Shown in pieces: positions 63,045 to 64,000 of a DNA stretch of 64,000 nt. The notes under the pieces were generated by a model. The model made no database searches. It was not told the DNA's origin and saw only the letters and a list, made by a program, of their open reading frames with translations. Both the position numbers and the translations under genes were made by a program. The stretch's first letter is position 1. Each line of letters begins with the position of its first letter. Source of the DNA: Pseudobacteroides sp. (GTDB lineage: Bacteria; Bacillota; Clostridia; Acetivibrionales; DSM-2933); contig NZ_DATCTU010000124.1 of the NCBI RefSeq assembly GCF_036567765.1, forward strand, positions 1-64,000, in the 5' to 3' direction.

Positions 63045-64000
63045 ATGAGAAAAAATTCTTTAATCATGTTCTCAATCATGTTAATTATGTTTTTTGATAT
63101 TGTAACATGCTATGCAGACAATCCAATAGTACAAACACTTTATACTGCTGATCCTGCTCCAATGGTTTATAATGGAACTTGCTACCTATATACCACACAT
63201 GACGAAGATACAATAATAAACAACTTCTTTACCATGAATGACTGGAGATGCTATTCATCAAAAGATATGGTAAACTGGACCGACCATGGATCACCATTAG
63301 CCTATACCGATTTCAGTTGGTCAAATGGAAAAGCATGGGCAGGACAGGTTGTAGAAAGAAACGGAAAGTTTTATTTCTATGTTCCCTTAAGCAAAAAAGC
63401 TGGTGGAGAAGCTATAGGTGTTGCAGTATCCAACAGTCCTACAGGACCATTTAGTGATCCTATAGGGAAACCTCTAGTATCCACCGGATACGGAGATATT
63501 GACCCGACGGTATATATTGACAGTGACGGACAAGCATACCTGTACTGGGGAAATCCAAACCTTTGGTATGTGAAGTTAAACCCGGATATGGTTTCATGTT
63601 CAGGAAGTCCTACCAAGATTAATCTGACTACAGCAAGTTTTGGAGTACGGTCTAATACAGACAGGCCCACTTCATATGAAGAGGGTCCATGGTTTTACAA
63701 ACGCAATAATTTATACTACATGGTATTTGCAGCAGGTCCTATATCCGAGCATATCGCATATTCAACAAGTACCAGTCCTACAGGGCCTTGGTCTTATCGG
63801 GGGAAAATCATGCCCACACAGGGCGGCAGCTTCACCAATCACCCGGGAGTAGTTGAGTATAAGGGTAACGCCTACTTCTTTTACCATAACGCTGATTTAC
63901 CTGGAGGTGGAGGCTTCCACCGTTCGGTATGCGTAGAGCAATTCAAATATAATTCCGATGGCACATTTCCTACAATCAATATGACTAAAAATGGCCCGGC
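63045..64000 (+). CDS. GH43 glycosidase, 3' end beyond the window
   Basis: An uninterrupted reading frame starts at ATG 63045 after TTGGGGGGGA, 14 bases past the GH95 stop, and runs off the window (318 codons seen). A signal peptide (KNSLIMFSIMLIMFFDIVTC) is followed by a five-bladed GH43 domain with base Asp36 in YTADPAPMVYNG, Asp153 in GDIDPTVYIDSDG and acid Glu213 in YEEGPWFYKR. Such enzymes remove arabinofuranose from arabinoxylan or cleave xylosides. That agrees with the arabinose-binding type of sensor on RsgI. Further modules, and possibly a dockerin, are expected downstream but cannot be seen. Confidence 0.9.
   Translation, partial: MRKNSLIMFSIMLIMFFDIVTCYADNPIVQTLYTADPAPMVYNGTCYLYTTHDEDTIINNFFTMNDWRCYSSKDMVNWTDHGSPLAYTDFSWSNGKAWAGQVVERNGKFYFYVPLSKKAGGEAIGVAVSNSPTGPFSDPIGKPLVSTGYGDIDPTVYIDSDGQAYLYWGNPNLWYVKLNPDMVSCSGSPTKINLTTASFGVRSNTDRPTSYEEGPWFYKRNNLYYMVFAAGPISEHIAYSTSTSPTGPWSYRGKIMPTQGGSFTNHPGVVEYKGNAYFFYHNADLPGGGGFHRSVCVEQFKYNSDGTFPTINMTKNGP

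Overview
The window looks like a low-GC, Gram-positive, anaerobic, cellulosome-forming member of the Clostridia. The evidence is AT-rich DNA, strong GGAGG-type ribosome binding sites, several dockerin-bearing secreted enzymes, CBM3 modules and a SigI/RsgI pair. The enzyme dockerins carry paired NMADV-type calcium loops, and two proteins carry an X-module plus dockerin dyad like the type II dyad at the end of the C. thermocellum scaffoldin. Type II-like dockerins on enzymes recall Pseudobacteroides (Bacteroides) cellulosolvens. That genus guess is inference from memory, not a database result.

Region 1 (1-14.4 kb) is tetrapyrrole metabolism. It holds a lone NMT1-type lipoprotein, a divergent precorrin-2 dehydrogenase, then hemA-hemC-cobA/hemD-hemB-hemL. 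These run on into a late cobalamin set: a phosphatase, a corrinoid adenosyltransferase, cobyric acid synthase, cbiB and threonine-phosphate decarboxylase. The adjoining bioB has a clear BirA-type operator over its promoter.

Region 2 (14.4-25.7 kb) is mixed housekeeping: an 1139-aa protein of unknown function, an iron-containing alcohol dehydrogenase, a short DprA-like protein and a WYL regulator. It also holds an iron module (DtxR-family regulator, feoA, feoB and a 46-aa FeoB-associated Cys-rich membrane protein) behind a promoter with DtxR-like and Fur-like operators. A metallo-beta-lactamase-fold hydrolase and an apparently autoregulated TetR regulator follow.

Region 3 (25.8-44 kb) mixes extracellular proteins with transport. 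It has an X-dockerin putative metallopeptidase, a subtilisin with two CBM3 modules, a membrane PP2C phosphatase and a beta-helix protein with X-dockerin. A complete branched-chain amino acid ABC operon (SBP-livHMGF) with a CBS-ACT gene follows. Last comes a papain-kelch-CBM3 gene broken by three single-base frameshifts. Three extracellular proteases of different catalytic classes are therefore tied to cellulose or the cellulosome.

Region 4 (44-64 kb) is a polysaccharide-sensing and degradation locus. It starts with sigI and rsgI, whose sensor end has crystallin-like and CBM42/AbfB-like modules, and a 1185-aa STAND-TPR-AraC regulator. Dockerin enzymes follow: GH16 lichenase, GH27 alpha-galactosidase, GH141-like beta-helix enzyme, GH95 and the start of a GH43. 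Two extracytoplasmic thiol-disulfide genes (double thioredoxin-like protein and CcdA/DsbD-like protein) sit inside the cluster; the first overlaps the GH27 gene. The sigI, GH27 and GH141 upstream regions share a NCCNAA-N20-CGAATAAGT arrangement, which I propose is the SigI promoter of this locus.

Other structure includes a hairpin repeat present in two full copies and one partial copy, an acpH remnant, several long stem-loops and strong terminators. I saw no rRNA, tRNA, CRISPR array or insertion sequence.
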